Notes: generated by a model from the sequence alone, not told the origin. DNA of 64,000 bases from Pseudomonas plecoglossicida NBRC 103162 = DSM 15088 (GCF_000730665.1 NZ_BBIV01000007.1:1-64000); one strand, 5' to 3'. Positions 52,301 through 61,236 are shown, counted from the first letter of the stretch. Numbers and translations are program-made.

Positions 52301-52397
52301 GGCGACCGGTTACTCGTGCCGCAGCCAGGTCAAGCGCATGACCGAGCGGCAGATGCGTCATCCGCTGGAGGTGGTGTTGCAATACGCCCAGCGCTGA
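49377..52397 (+). CDS. ydiJ: FAD/Fe-S oxidoreductase YdiJ (D-2-hydroxy acid dehydrogenase)
   Basis: This 1006-aa protein is an end-to-end match to E. coli YdiJ (1018 aa), reported as a D-2-hydroxyglutarate dehydrogenase. The first half is a VAO/PCMH FAD domain (PRGGGTGTNGQS near residue 80; STSNRATVGGMINTDASGQG) with a FAD-linked oxidase C-terminal domain (YGMFGHVDAGVLHVRP; GGLLWGEHGKG). The second half has a 4Fe-4S cluster (CLACKSCAGQCPIKV) and a CCG-type domain (TGCCGMSGTYGHE). It passes electrons from the hydroxy acid to an acceptor. A divergent LysR gene probably regulates it. Confidence 0.92.
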   Translation: MIAQLSTLAPSAAYPEFLEALRNSGFRGQISADYGTRTVLATDNSIYQRLPQAAVFPLDADDVARVARLMGESRFQQVKLTPRGGGTGTNGQSLTDGIVVDLSRHMNKILEINVEERWVRVEAGTVKDQLNAALKPHGLFFAPELSTSNRATVGGMINTDASGQGSCTYGKTRDHVLELHSVLLGGERLHSLPIDDAALERACAADGRVGEVYRMARDIQETQAELIETTFPKLNRCLTGYDLAHLRDEQGRFNLNSVLCGAEGSLGYVVEAKLNVLPIPKYAVLVNVRYGSFMDALRDANALMAHKPLSIETVDSKVLMLAMKDIVWHSVAEYFPADPERPTLGINLVEFCGDEPGEVNARVLAFIDHLQNDTSVERLGHTLAEGAEAVTRVYTMRKRSVGLLGNVEGEVRPQPFVEDTAVPPEQLADYIADFRALLDGYGLAYGMFGHVDAGVLHVRPALDMKDPAQAALVKPISDAVAALTKSYGGLLWGEHGKGLRSEYVPEYFGALYPALQRLKGAFDPHNQLNPGKICTPPDSAEGLTPVDGVTLRGDLDRTIDERVWQDFPSAVHCNGNGACYNYDPNDAMCPSWKATRERQHSPKGRASLMREWLRLQGEANIDVLAAARNKVSWLKGLPARLRNNRARSQGQEDFSHEVYDAMAGCLACKSCAGQCPIKVNVPDFRSRFLELYHGRYQRPLRDYLIGSLEFTIPYLAHAPGLYNAVMGSKWVSKLLADQVGMVDSPLISRFNFQSTLTRCRVGVASVPALRELTPAQRERSIVLVQDAFTRYFETPLLAAFIELAHRLGHKVFLAPYSANGKPLHVQGFLGAFAKAAIRNATQLKALADCGVPLVGLDPAMTLVYRQEYQKVPGLAGSPNVLLPQEWLMNVLPEQAPTAPGNFRLMAHCTEKTNVPASTRQWEQVFARLGLKLVTEATGCCGMSGTYGHEARNQDTSRTIFEQSWATRLDKDGEPLATGYSCRSQVKRMTERQMRHPLEVVLQYAQR

Positions 52398-52403
52398 CCT
52401 TCA

Positions 52404-52437
52404 GGGCCCTATCGCCGGCTTGCCGGCGATAGGGCCG
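52404..52437. repeat. Collapsed REPIN
   Basis: GGGCCCTATCGCCGG and its near-complement meet around a four-base loop; the CTCC(T/C)ACAGG parts and the central loop of normal REPINs are absent. Confidence 0.75.
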
Positions 52438-52455
52438 GTACAGCCACTGCAAGCC

Positions 52456-53658
52456 TTACGCCTCGTGCACCTTGCCGCGCCCCGTTCGCGCCTGCCGATA
52501 CAGATACAGACTCAACACCAGCCCGCAACACGCCGCCGCTGCCGCAAACAGAAACATCGAAGCAAACCCGAACCCCGAAGCCACAGCCCCCACCAGCGGC
52601 CCGGTTATCCCCAGCGACAAGTCGATGAACAGCGAATACGCCCCCACCGCCGCCCCGCGGTTGGCCGCCGAAACCTGGTTCACCGCTTCCACTCCCAGCG
52701 CCGGGAACACCAGCGAGAAACCGAACCCGCTCAGCGCCGCGCCGGCCAGTGCCATCTGCGCACTGGGCGCGAGCCACAGCATCAGCAGGCCCAGCGTCTC
52801 CACCGACAGGCAGGCGATGGCCACGCGAAACCCGCCTATCCGGTTGATCAGGTTGCCGAACAGCAGCCGTGCACTGATGAAGCTGGCGCCGAACAGGCTC
52901 AGTGTCAGTGCCGCGTTCGTCCAGCCTTGGCTGGCGTAGTAGAGGGTAATGAACGTGGCGATGGTGCCGAAGCCGATCGAGCCCAGGGCCAGTCCCGAGC
53001 CATGCGGGAACACCTTGCCCAGCACCCGCAGGAACGGCAGGCGCACGCCGCTGACGATGGGGGCGGCGCGTTTCGGCCAGGCCAGCAGCAGGCCGACGGC
53101 GCCCAGCACGATGATGCTCGCGCCCATGCTCCACAGGCCCAGGCCCTTGACCATCAGCACACCCAGTGGCGCGCCGACGGCCAGGGCGCCATAGCTGGCG
53201 ATGCCGTTCCAGGAAATGACCTTGGCGGTGTTATCGGTGCCGACCCGGCCGATGCCCCAGCCAATCGAGCCAGAACCCACCAGGCTCTCGGCACTCCCCA
53301 ACACCAGCCGACCGACCAGCAGGCAGGCCAGGCTGACCCACGGCAAGTGGGTAAGGAAGGCGCAGGCCAGCATGAACACGCCACTCAGGCCGCAGCCGAA
53401 CAGCCCGTACATGACCGCCTTCTTGCTGCCCAGGTTGTCGATGATGCGGCTGGCGGTGGGGCGGCTGAGCAGGGTGGCCAGGTACTGCACGCTGATCACC
53501 AGGCCCGCGACCACGGCGCTGAAGCCCAGGTCGTTGTGCACGTAGCCGGGCAGCACGGCCAGGGGGATGCCGATGTTCAGGTAGCCGATGAAGGTGAACA
53601 GGACGATGGAAACCACTTGCGCGGTAATTGCAAGTTGGGACGGCGCGGGCGCGGACAT
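52456..53658 (-). CDS. MFS transporter, YhhS-like (UPF0226)
   Basis: This 400-aa protein has twelve helices and closely follows E. coli Yhh[74 protein letters not shown] and [12 protein letters not shown]. The native substrate is unknown; YhhS has been linked with efflux of small toxic compounds. The start at 53658 (MSAPAPSQL) places the first helix as in YhhS; an ATG at 53700 is also in frame, and neither has a clear ribosome site. Confidence 0.84.
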   Translation of the reverse strand: MSAPAPSQLAITAQVVSIVLFTFIGYLNIGIPLAVLPGYVHNDLGFSAVVAGLVISVQYLATLLSRPTASRIIDNLGSKKAVMYGLFGCGLSGVFMLACAFLTHLPWVSLACLLVGRLVLGSAESLVGSGSIGWGIGRVGTDNTAKVISWNGIASYGALAVGAPLGVLMVKGLGLWSMGASIIVLGAVGLLLAWPKRAAPIVSGVRLPFLRVLGKVFPHGSGLALGSIGFGTIATFITLYYASQGWTNAALTLSLFGASFISARLLFGNLINRIGGFRVAIACLSVETLGLLMLWLAPSAQMALAGAALSGFGFSLVFPALGVEAVNQVSAANRGAAVGAYSLFIDLSLGITGPLVGAVASGFGFASMFLFAAAAACCGLVLSLYLYRQARTGRGKVHEA

Positions 53659-53767
53659 GGCGAATCCAGTGGATGACGAGGCAGGGACAAGCCTTGCCAT
53701 GATAGCGATCCAGGAAAATGAGTTGAATGAAAAATGCTTGTCTCGGGCAAGCCAGGGAGGCTGGACG

Positions 53768-53818
53768 GTGTGAAAACTCAGATGACGGAGGTGACCCGCA
53801 GGTCAGCCGTTTTCACAC
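53768..53818. repeat. Nested inverted repeat
   Basis: GTGTGAAAAC (53768-53777) and GTTTTCACAC (53809-53818) are perfect 10-bp arms; inside them TGACC-CGCA-GGTCA makes a second hairpin. It lies in the gap between the YhhS-like start and a 41-codon frame. Confidence 0.6.
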
Positions 53819-53837
53819 AGTCGATGAGCGTGCGCGG

Positions 53838-53963
53838 TTATTCCTGATCAGCGCTGGATTGATCGTCGCCATCCTCGACGGCAGGCGTCGGTTCGGAGTG
53901 GGCGGCAACGGTTGGCTCTTCGGGGTTCAGGCTTGGGAAGGGAAGATTCGGGATTTCATGCAT
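53838..53963 (-). CDS. Putative 41-aa acidic protein
   Basis: The frame starts ATG at 53963 behind GAGGAACGACGAG and reads MHEIPNLPFPSLNPEEP, then an acidic end (VEDGDDQSSADQE). The peptide is acidic and proline-rich with no membrane segment. The site and composition look like a real small gene, and it occupies a 504-bp gap otherwise without genes, but I cannot name a family with certainty. Confidence 0.45.
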   Translation of the reverse strand: MHEIPNLPFPSLNPEEPTVAAHSEPTPAVEDGDDQSSADQE

Positions 53964-54118
53964 CTCGTCGTTCCTCGCAAGTGTGAGTGAAAAGTCTGCG
54001 CCAGGCGCGGTTCGAGCTTCGGAAAGCTGGGGCAGGATACACAAGTCTGGATGACAATTTGTAACTAATTCCCCCTCGCTTGTCGGTTTTGCGTGCGGAT
54101 ACCGGACATTTTCCCAAT

Positions 54119-54147
54119 GAAAAAGGGGCCGACATGCGGCCCCTTTT
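54119..54147 (-). terminator. Rho-independent terminator of phhAB
   Basis: AAAAGGGGCCG (54121-54131) pairs with CGGCCCCTTTT (54137-54147); read on the minus strand a five-T run follows. It lies 16 bases after the phhB stop. Confidence 0.9.
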
Positions 54148-54162
54148 CGACTTGCCAGCCGT

Positions 54163-54519
54163 TTACTTGCGGCCTTCAGCTGTCTCGGCAAGCTTGTCGG
54201 TGCGGGCGCACATGATGAAATCGTTGCGGTGCAGGCCCTTGATCGAGTGGCTCCACCAGGTCACGGTGACCTTGCCCCATTCGGTCAGCAGGCCCGGGTG
54301 GTGGCCTTCGGCTTCAGCGATCTCGCCCACGGCATTGGTGAACGCCAGGGCGTGCTTGAAGTTCTTGAACAGGAACACGCGCTCCAGCTCCATGTGGCCG
54401 TCGCGTACTTCGATGTTCCAGTCCGGGATCTCGCGGATCAGCTCGGCCAGTTCGTCGTCGGTGACTTTCGGCGCATCGGCGCGGCAGGCTTCGCAATGGG
54501 CTTGGTTCAAGGCATTCAT
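54163..54519 (-). CDS. phhB: Pterin-4a-carbinolamine dehydratase
   Basis: This 118-aa enzyme dehydrates the 4a-hydroxy-tetrahydropterin formed by phenylalanine hydroxylase, so that the cofactor can be recycled. The PCD/DCoH marks are present: [38 protein letters not shown] and [19 protein letters not shown] with the active-site histidines. It follows phhA by 36 bp in one operon. Confidence 0.95.
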   Translation of the reverse strand: MNALNQAHCEACRADAPKVTDDELAELIREIPDWNIEVRDGHMELERVFLFKNFKHALAFTNAVGEIAEAEGHHPGLLTEWGKVTVTWWSHSIKGLHRNDFIMCARTDKLAETAEGRK

Positions 54520-54555
54520 GGTTACTTATCCGGTTCGAGTTGTTATCGGGAGGGC

Positions 54556-55344
54556 TCAGGCAGCCTGCCGGGGTGGGAACTTCGGCGTGTGCAACCCCAG
54601 CTGCATGGCTTGCTGGACCATGCCCATGATGTCTTCGTGGGCCAGGTCGAACAGGCGCTTGAGGTTTGGCAGCACGAAGTACAGCGGCTGCAGGATGTCG
54701 ATGCGGTACGGTGTGCGCATGGCTTCGATCGGGTCGAAAGCCTGGTGCTCCGGCTCGCCAGAAAGACTGTAGACGGTCTCCTTGGGCGAGGAGAGGATGC
54801 CGCCGCCGTAGATCTTGCGACCTTGCGGGGTCTCCATCAGGCCGAACTCGATGGTCATCCAGTACAGCCGTGCCAGGTACACGCGCTGTTCCTTGGTCGC
54901 GGCCAGGCCCAGCTTGCCGTAGGTGTGGGTAAATTCGGCGAACCAGGGGTTGGTCAGCAACGGGCAGTGGCCGAAGATCTCGTGGAAGATGTCCGGTTCC
55001 TGCAGGTAGTCCAGTTCTTCGGGGGTGCGGATGAACGTGGCGACCGGGAAGCGTTTGCTGGCCAGCAGCTCGAAGAAGGTCTGGAAGGGGATCAGCGCCG
55101 GCACCCGGGCAACCTGCCAGCCGGTGGTGGCGCCCAGCACCTTGTTGATCTCGCCCAGTTGCGGAATGCGGTCATGGGGCAGCTTGAGCTGCTCGATGCC
55201 GTCCAGGTATTCCTGGCACGCACGGCCTTCGATCACTTTCAACTGACGGGTGATCAGGGTGTTCCACACCGCATGCTCTTGCTGCGGGTAGTCGATAAAA
55301 CCATTCGCATCGGGCTCGCGTGCCACGTATTGCGTTTGTTTCAT
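54556..55344 (-). CDS. phhA: Phenylalanine 4-monooxygenase
   Basis: This 262-aa enzyme hydroxylates phenylalanine to tyrosine with tetrahydrobiopterin-type cofactor and iron. The iron ligands are in IFHEIFGHCPLL (two histidines) and the TIEFGL glutamate, and the length equals P. aeruginosa PhhA. The ATG at 55344 has GGAGAG upstream; the longer frame to 55386 is not needed. The gene heads the phhAB operon and is divergent from phhR, with a PhhR-type box between. Confidence 0.96.
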   Translation of the reverse strand: MKQTQYVAREPDANGFIDYPQQEHAVWNTLITRQLKVIEGRACQEYLDGIEQLKLPHDRIPQLGEINKVLGATTGWQVARVPALIPFQTFFELLASKRFPVATFIRTPEELDYLQEPDIFHEIFGHCPLLTNPWFAEFTHTYGKLGLAATKEQRVYLARLYWMTIEFGLMETPQGRKIYGGGILSSPKETVYSLSGEPEHQAFDPIEAMRTPYRIDILQPLYFVLPNLKRLFDLAHEDIMGMVQQAMQLGLHTPKFPPRQAA

Positions 55345-55461
55345 GTGGCTCTCCTGGTGAGGGCATTTCTTGTTATGTCCAGACATGCATCAGGAATATC
55401 CCCTCGCCAGATGATTTGCACGGGGGTTGTCAGGTGGCGGTGCCGCCTGTTGACCTCAATT

Positions 55462-55479
55462 CGTAACGATTATTTTACA
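55462..55479. promoter_or_regulatory. PhhR/TyrR-type box between phhA and phhR
   Basis: CGTAAC-GATTAT-TTTACA matches TGTAAA-N6-TTTACA at ten of twelve positions. It lies about 118 bases from the phhA start and 120 from the phhR start, so it could serve activation of phhAB and autoregulation. Confidence 0.65.
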
Positions 55480-55598
55480 AATCGTCTGGAATGTCGGAAA
55501 ATCCGGCACATCAAGCCGGCGAACACCTCGTTTTTGTCAGCTTATCTTTACGACTTTTCCGAGCGAGGTTGAAAAACTTCGCCGCTTCGAGAGCACTC

Positions 55599-57158
55599 AT
55601 GCGTATCAAAGTGCATTGCCAGAACCGCATCGGCATCCTTCGCGACATTCTCAACCTGCTGGTGGAGTACGGCATCAACGTGCTGCGCGGCGAGGTGGGA
55701 GGGGACCACGGCAATGCCATCTACCTGCACTGCCCGAACCTCATCAACCTGCAGTTCCAGGCTTTGCGGCCCAAGTTCGAGTCGATCGCCGGGGTGTTCG
55801 GGGTCAAGCGTGTCGGCCTGATGCCCAGTGAGCGGCGGCACATGGAACTCAATGCCTTGCTGGGGGCCCTGGACTTCCCGGTACTGTCGGTGGACATGGG
55901 GGGCAGCATCGTTGCCGCCAACCGCACCGCCGCGCAGCTGCTCGGCGTGCGCGTCGACGAAGTGCCCGGCATGCCGTTGGCCCGCTACGTGGAAGATTTC
56001 GACCTGCCGGAGCTGGTGCGGGCCAACAAGTCGCGGATCAATGGCCTGCGCATCAAGGTCAAGGGCGATGTGTTCCTGGCTGACATCGCGCCGTTGCAAT
56101 CCGAGCACGACGACAGCGAAGCCCTGGCCGGTGCGGTGCTCACCCTGCACCGTGCCGACCGCATCGGCGAACGCATCTACAATGTGCGCAAGCAGGAGCT
56201 GCGAGGCTTCGACAGCATCTTCCAGAGTTCGCGAGTGATGGCGGCGGTGGTACGCGAGGCGCGGCGCATGGCGCCGCTGGACGCGCCGTTGCTGATCGAA
56301 GGCGAAACCGGTACGGGCAAGGAGCTGCTGGCCCGTGCCTGCCACCTGGCCAGCCCGCGCGGACAGGCACCGCTGATGGCACTCAACTGTGCCGGGCTGC
56401 CGGAGTCGATGGCCGAGACCGAGTTGTTCGGCTATGGCCCGGGGGCATTCGAGGGCGCGCGGGCAGAAGGCAAGCTAGGGCTTCTGGAACTGACTGCCGG
56501 CGGCACATTGTTCCTCGACGGGGTAGGGGAAATGAGCCCGCGCCTGCAGGTGAAACTGCTGCGTTTCCTGCAGGATGGCTGTTTCCGCCGGGTCGGTAGC
56601 GATGAAGAGGTGTACCTCGATGTGCGGGTGATCTGCGCGACCCAGGTCGACCTGTCCGAACTGTGCGCCCGTGGCGAGTTTCGCCAGGACCTGTACCACC
56701 GCCTCAATGTGCTGTCGCTGCACATTCCCCCGCTACGCGAGTGCATGGACGGGCTCGAAGGGTTGGTGCAGCACTTTCTCGACCAGGCCAGCCGTCAGAT
56801 CGGCTGCGCCATGCCGCGCCTGGCGCCGGCGCCAATGGACAAACTGGCGCAATACCACTGGCCGGGCAATGTGCGGCAATTGGAAAACGTATTGTTCCAG
56901 GCGGTATCGCTGTGTGAGGGAGGGGTAGTCAAAAGCGAACACATTCGCTTGCCGGATTATGGCGTGCGCCAACCGTTGGGCGAGTTTTCCCTGGATGGGG
57001 ATCTTTCGCAGATTGTCGGACGATTCGAGAAGGCTGTATTGGAAAGTTTGATGGGGGAATACCCAAGTAGCCGGGCATTGGGAAAAAGATTGGGTGTTTC
57101 GCACACGACCATTGCCAACAAGTTGCGGGACTATTCCCTTGGCAAGTCGGCTGAGTGA
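55599..57158 (+). CDS. phhR: Aromatic amino-acid regulator PhhR (TyrR family)
   Basis: This 519-aa regulator has an N-terminal ACT domain (MRIKVHCQNRIGILRDIL), a PAS domain (about residues 80-180), an AAA+ domain with Walker A EGETGTGKELLA, and a C-terminal Fis-type helix-turn-helix (SRALGKRLGVSHTTIANKL). The sigma54-contact loop reads GPGAFEG rather than GAFTGA, so it should work with sigma70 as PhhR and TyrR do. It activates phhAB and other aromatic catabolic genes. GAGAG six bases upstream fixes the ATG at 55599; the frame is open to 55491. Confidence 0.95.
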   Translation: MRIKVHCQNRIGILRDILNLLVEYGINVLRGEVGGDHGNAIYLHCPNLINLQFQALRPKFESIAGVFGVKRVGLMPSERRHMELNALLGALDFPVLSVDMGGSIVAANRTAAQLLGVRVDEVPGMPLARYVEDFDLPELVRANKSRINGLRIKVKGDVFLADIAPLQSEHDDSEALAGAVLTLHRADRIGERIYNVRKQELRGFDSIFQSSRVMAAVVREARRMAPLDAPLLIEGETGTGKELLARACHLASPRGQAPLMALNCAGLPESMAETELFGYGPGAFEGARAEGKLGLLELTAGGTLFLDGVGEMSPRLQVKLLRFLQDGCFRRVGSDEEVYLDVRVICATQVDLSELCARGEFRQDLYHRLNVLSLHIPPLRECMDGLEGLVQHFLDQASRQIGCAMPRLAPAPMDKLAQYHWPGNVRQLENVLFQAVSLCEGGVVKSEHIRLPDYGVRQPLGEFSLDGDLSQIVGRFEKAVLESLMGEYPSSRALGKRLGVSHTTIANKLRDYSLGKSAE

Positions 57159-57189
57159 ACTAAACAATATCCGTAATTCAGCGCGATTA

Positions 57190-57220
57190 CTGTGGGAGCC
57201 GGCTTGCCGGCTCCCACAGA
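57190..57220. repeat. Collapsed REP palindrome
   Basis: TGTGGGAGCCGGC-TT-GCCGGCTCCCACA is a perfect 28-base palindrome (in two 13-base arms) made from REP arms with the loop lost. It lies after phhR. Confidence 0.8.
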
Positions 57221-57266
57221 ACCACCACAGCTTTCAAAGCCTGTGGTGTGCCTGGGTTGCAAGCGC

Positions 57267-57521
57267 TTAGCCGTTGGAGCAGCCGTTCCCCATCACGCGG
57301 TATTCAAGAGTGTGCTTCTGGCCCTGGGAGTCCTCGTAGGTCATACGGGCAGGCACGACTTCGCAGACATTGGGTACTTCGCTCATGGAGATGACGCGGG
57401 CGATGTCCAGGTGCTGCGAGTAACTGTACTGTTCAACCGGAATCTGCTCGACATCGTTTGCCTCGCCGGCCATCGCCGCGCTGCAAAGACCGCCAAGTAC
57501 CAATACCAGTAAAGCTTTCAT
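57267..57521 (-). CDS. DUF2790 periplasmic protein
   Basis: This 84-aa protein has a signal peptide (MKALLVLVLGGLCSAAMA) and the DUF2790 core of Pseudomonas: EQYSYSQHLDIARVISMSE, VPNVCEVVPARMTYEDSQG and LEYRVMGNGC. Two cysteines at 52 and 81 probably form a disulfide. These proteins are abundant and often copper- or stress-responsive in Pseudomonas, but the function is unknown. Confidence 0.85.
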   Translation of the reverse strand: MKALLVLVLGGLCSAAMAGEANDVEQIPVEQYSYSQHLDIARVISMSEVPNVCEVVPARMTYEDSQGQKHTLEYRVMGNGCSNG

Positions 57522-57937
57522 TTTCTATTTACCTGTCTAAGGTCGTGAGGGGGCGCGCGGCGCTTGTGGCGCCGCGAATACTGCCAAGTTTTCAACTATC
57601 GGGATTAGAGAGGGATTAACGTTGCCTTCGTGGGGGCTGTTACCAGAAGTTAATCGCCTTGCCGTTGCTGGCGGGGTGAATCTTATGCTTCGGTAACTAA
57701 GGGAAACAGATAGTGTTTTGATAAAGTTTTTTTGCCTTTTGACAGAATCTGTAACAATCCCCTGGCAAGATCCCTCCCATTTTCCCTTCGCCCAGGCGCC
57801 GGCCGCGGGCTAGAGCCATTGCGCCCAATGCGCGCAGATTTTTTCGCCTCCGCTACTACCATCGTCGAATGGTTTTTGCCGCTCTGGTACAGTTACAAAC
57901 GATTCCATACAAAAACAATTACACCGAGGTAACACAG
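57522..57937. other. Divergent gap between DUF2790 gene and acsA
   Basis: This 416-bp gap holds the promoters of two divergent genes. TTGCCG near 57660 and TATGCT about 19 bases on is a weak sigma70 candidate for acsA. TTGACA occurs at about 57738 without a matching -10. I see no open frame to support here. GAGGT at 57926-57930 is the acsA ribosome site. Confidence 0.5.
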
Positions 57938-59899
57938 ATGAGTGCGGCTCCACTGTATCCCGTTCGTCCCGAGGTTGCGGCCACCACCCTGACCGACGAG
58001 GCCACCTACAAGGCCATGTACCAGCAATCGGTGATCAACCCGGATGGCTTCTGGCGCGAGCAGGCCCAGCGTCTCGACTGGATCAAGCCGTTCACCAAGG
58101 TCAAGCAGACTTCCTTCGACGATCATCATGTCGATATCAAGTGGTTTGCCGACGGCACTCTGAACGTTTCCTCCAACTGCCTGGACCGCCACCTCGAAGA
58201 GCGCGGCGACCAGCTGGCAATCATCTGGGAAGGCGACGACCCTTCCGAACACCGCAACATCACCTACCGCGAACTCCACGAACAGGTCTGCAAATTCGCC
58301 AACGCCCTGCGCGGCCAGGATGTGCACCGTGGCGACGTGGTGACCATCTACATGCCGATGATTCCGGAAGCGGTGGTCGCCATGCTGGCGTGCGCTCGCA
58401 TCGGTGCCATCCACTCGGTGGTGTTCGGCGGTTTCTCCCCTGAAGCACTGGCCGGGCGCATCATCGACTGCCGCTCCAAGGTGGTGATCACCGCCGACGA
58501 AGGCGTGCGCGGTGGCCGTCGTACCCCGCTCAAGGCCAACGTCGACCTGGCGCTGACCAACCCTGAAACCAGCAGCGTGCAGAAGATCATCGTGTGCAGG
58601 CGCACCGGTGGCGACATCGCCTGGCACCAGCACCGTGACATCTGGTACGAAGACCTGATGAAGGTCGCGTCCAGCCACTGCGCGCCGAAAGAGATGGGCG
58701 CCGAGGAAGCGCTGTTCATCCTCTATACCTCGGGCTCCACCGGCAAGCCCAAGGGTGTGCTGCACACCACCGGCGGTTACCTGGTGTACGCCGCGCTGAC
58801 CCACGAGCGCGTGTTCGACTACCGTCCGGGCGAAGTGTACTGGTGCACCGCCGACGTCGGCTGGGTCACCGGCCACAGCTACATCGTCTACGGCCCACTG
58901 GCCAACGGCGCGACCACGCTGCTGTTCGAAGGCGTACCGAACTACCCGGACATCACTCGCGTGTCGAAGATCGTCGACAAACACAAGGTCAACATCCTCT
59001 ACACCGCGCCTACCGCCATCCGCGCGATGATGGCCGAGGGCGAGGCCGCAGTGGCCGGCGCCGACGGCTCCAGCCTGCGCTTGCTGGGTTCGGTGGGCGA
59101 GCCGATCAACCCCGAAGCCTGGAACTGGTACTACAAGACCGTGGGCAAGGAGCGTTGCCCGATCGTCGACACCTGGTGGCAGACCGAAACCGGTGGCGTG
59201 CTGATCAGCCCGCTACCGGGGGCCACGGCGCTCAAGCCAGGCTCGGCGACTCGTCCGTTCTTCGGTGTGGTGCCGGCGCTGGTGGACAACCTGGGCAACC
59301 TGATCGAGGGCGCTGCCGAGGGCAACCTGGTGATCCTGGACTCCTGGCCAGGCCAGTCGCGTTCGCTGTACGGCGACCACGACCGCTTCGTCGATACCTA
59401 CTTCAAGACCTTCCGAGGCATGTACTTCACCGGCGACGGTGCTCGCCGCGACGAGGATGGCTACTACTGGATCACCGGTCGCGTGGATGACGTGCTGAAC
59501 GTCTCGGGCCACCGCATGGGTACCGCCGAGATCGAAAGCGCCATGGTCGCCCACTCCAAGGTTGCCGAGGCGGCCGTGGTGGGTGTGCCGCACGACATCA
59601 AGGGGCAGGGCATCTATGTCTATGTCACCCTCAATGCGGGTGAAGAGCCGAGCGAGCAGCTGCGCCTGGAGCTGAAGAACTGGGTGCGCAAGGAGATCGG
59701 TCCGATTGCCTCGCCGGATGTGATCCAGTGGGCGCCCGGCCTGCCGAAAACGCGCTCGGGCAAGATCATGCGGCGGATCCTGCGCAAGATTGCCACCGGT
59801 GAATATGATGCGCTGGGTGATATCTCGACCCTGGCCGACCCCGGTGTGGTGCAGCACCTGATCGATACCCACAAGGCGATGAGCCTGGCGACTGCCTGA
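57938..59899 (+). CDS. acsA: Acetyl-CoA synthetase
   Basis: This 653-aa enzyme activates acetate to acetyl-CoA through acetyl-adenylate. ANL-superfamily motifs are [15 protein letters not shown] (P-loop), WWQTETGG, and the C-terminal [18 protein letters not shown] hinge; the lysine in [10 protein letters not shown] is the residue usually controlled by acetylation. GAGGT seven bases upstream fixes the ATG at 57938. It lies close to the aromatic cluster, whose catabolism yields acetate-level carbon. Confidence 0.96.
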   Translation: MSAAPLYPVRPEVAATTLTDEATYKAMYQQSVINPDGFWREQAQRLDWIKPFTKVKQTSFDDHHVDIKWFADGTLNVSSNCLDRHLEERGDQLAIIWEGDDPSEHRNITYRELHEQVCKFANALRGQDVHRGDVVTIYMPMIPEAVVAMLACARIGAIHSVVFGGFSPEALAGRIIDCRSKVVITADEGVRGGRRTPLKANVDLALTNPETSSVQKIIVCRRTGGDIAWHQHRDIWYEDLMKVASSHCAPKEMGAEEALFILYTSGSTGKPKGVLHTTGGYLVYAALTHERVFDYRPGEVYWCTADVGWVTGHSYIVYGPLANGATTLLFEGVPNYPDITRVSKIVDKHKVNILYTAPTAIRAMMAEGEAAVAGADGSSLRLLGSVGEPINPEAWNWYYKTVGKERCPIVDTWWQTETGGVLISPLPGATALKPGSATRPFFGVVPALVDNLGNLIEGAAEGNLVILDSWPGQSRSLYGDHDRFVDTYFKTFRGMYFTGDGARRDEDGYYWITGRVDDVLNVSGHRMGTAEIESAMVAHSKVAEAAVVGVPHDIKGQGIYVYVTLNAGEEPSEQLRLELKNWVRKEIGPIASPDVIQWAPGLPKTRSGKIMRRILRKIATGEYDALGDISTLADPGVVQHLIDTHKAMSLATA

Positions 59900-59903
59900 T
59901 GGT

Positions 59904-59947
59904 GCGGGGCCGCTTTGCGGCCCAATCGCCGGCTTGCCGGCGATTGT
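59904..59947. repeat. Collapsed REP palindrome
   Basis: CAATCGCCGGCTTGCCGGCGATTG is a perfect palindrome formed by REP arms, preceded by GGGGCCGCTTTGCGGCCC. Confidence 0.8.
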
Positions 59948-59959
59948 CTTCAAGCAAAG

Positions 59960-59991
59960 AAAACCCCGCCCGAGCAATCGGCGGGGTTTTT
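59960..59991 (+). terminator. Rho-independent terminator of acsA
   Basis: AAAACCCCGCC pairs with GGCGGGGTTTT around a nine-base loop, followed by T. Confidence 0.9.
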
Positions 59992-60426
59992 GCTTTACTG
60001 TTACCCGACAATCATCGGTAACTCTTCTGTCACCGGCTTCGCACGAAAACGAGGCGCCCGGAAACAGTTCACGTCCTCTTCCGGTACATTCCCTGGGGTG
60101 TTTTGTGTGGTGCAGCACACTGCACTTGCCGTAGCACAAGGGTTTGCCAATAATAGGCCCATTAATTGCTAGTTCTATGGGTTCTATTTCTTGCGCTCTT
60201 GCATAGATTGCAATGGCTGTCAACATCGCCCGCTGCGGTTTCAGGCGCTTCTGTAAGTAGTTGTCGCTTTGAAGAAATATCGACTACCGGGCTGTCGTTA
60301 AAATGCCACTCACTCGCTCGTGGTCTGCGACCTTGGTCGAACCCTGCGCGGCTCGCGTTGTACCCATTCGCATATCGGGCAGTCGTTACCCTGCCTTGTA
60401 GTGCCCCGTACCGATGGAGTTACCTG
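59992..60426 (+). promoter_or_regulatory. Control region of the aot operon
   Basis: This 435-bp stretch has no gene I trust. It carries ArgR-like half sites: TGTCGC-N8-AA at 60262-60277 fits the Pseudomonas ArgR consensus exactly, and a weaker TGTCGT copy lies at 60293, 31 bases on. The AotJ ribosome site GGAG is at 60415-60418. Confidence 0.5.
60262..60277 (+). promoter_or_regulatory. ArgR half-site candidate
   Basis: TGTCGCTTTGAAGAAA matches TGTCGC-N8-AA. ArgR from the end of this operon is the expected binder, as in P. aeruginosa aotJQMOP-argR. Confidence 0.5.
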
Positions 60427-61215
60427 ATGAAGAAGCTCGCACTGATTGGCGCCCTGGCGCTTTCCGTGTTTTCCCTGGTGTCGCAGGCCGATGAACCAAA
60501 GCCGTTGAAGATCGGTATCGAAGCCGCCTACCCACCCTTCGCCTTCAAGCAGCCCGACGGCAGCATCGCCGGTTTCGACTACGACATCGGCAATGCCCTG
60601 TGTGAAGAAATGAAAGCCAAGTGCACCTGGGTCGAGCAGGAGTTCGACGGCCTGATCCCGGCACTGAAAGTGCGCAAGATCGACGCCATCCTGTCGTCCA
60701 TGTCGATCACCGAAGACCGCAAGAAATCGGTCGACTTCACCAAGCGTTACTACCTGACCCCGGCGCGCCTGGTCATGAAGGAAGGCAGCACCGTCAGCGA
60801 CAGCCTGGACGAGCTGAAGGGCAAGAAGATCGGTGTGCAGCGCGGCTCGATCCACGACCGTTTCGCCAAGGAAGTACTGGCACCCAAAGGTGCCACCGTC
60901 GTGCCTTACGGCACCCAGAACGAAATCTACCTGGACGTCGCTGCAGGCCGCCTGGACGGCACCGTGGCCGATGCCACCCTGCTCGAAGATGGCTTCCTGA
61001 AGACCGACGCCGGCAAGGGCTTCGCCTTCGTGGGCCCATCGTTCACCGACGTGAAGTACTTCGGCGACGGTGTCGGCATTGCCGTGCGCAAGGGTGACAA
61101 GGCCAACGCCGACCGCATCAACGCGGCCATCGACGCCATCCGTGCCAACGGCAAGTACCAGGAAATCGAGAAGAAGTACTTCAACTTCGATATCTACGGT
61201 CCGGACTCGAACTAA
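60427..61215 (+). CDS. aotJ: Arginine/ornithine ABC transporter, substrate-binding protein
   Basis: This 262-aa periplasmic protein has a signal peptide ([21 protein letters not shown]) and the family-3 solute-binding fold: [61 protein letters not shown] and GVQRGSIHD. It binds basic amino acids for the AotQMP permease. GGAG eight bases upstream fixes the start; the longer frame to 60166 is non-coding leader. Confidence 0.93.
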   Translation: MKKLALIGALALSVFSLVSQADEPKPLKIGIEAAYPPFAFKQPDGSIAGFDYDIGNALCEEMKAKCTWVEQEFDGLIPALKVRKIDAILSSMSITEDRKKSVDFTKRYYLTPARLVMKEGSTVSDSLDELKGKKIGVQRGSIHDRFAKEVLAPKGATVVPYGTQNEIYLDVAAGRLDGTVADATLLEDGFLKTDAGKGFAFVGPSFTDVKYFGDGVGIAVRKGDKANADRINAAIDAIRANGKYQEIEKKYFNFDIYGPDSN

Positions 61216-61236
61216 GACGTCGAGTTTCACCTGTGC

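Noticed and set aside
49359..52382. A 1007-codon open frame opposite ydiJ
   Set aside because: It mirrors a clear YdiJ gene on the other strand; its composition (histidine, arginine, glutamine, valine rich, no motifs) is what GC-rich antisense frames give.
1967..59947. Scattered repeated palindromes considered as CRISPR or transposon ends
   Set aside because: They are single intergenic inverted pairs without spacers, direct target repeats or cas/transposase genes; they fit REP/REPIN elements.
60166..60426. 87-codon extension in front of AotJ
   Set aside because: The extension would precede the signal peptide and covers the ArgR-site region; the ATG at 60427 has its own ribosome site.
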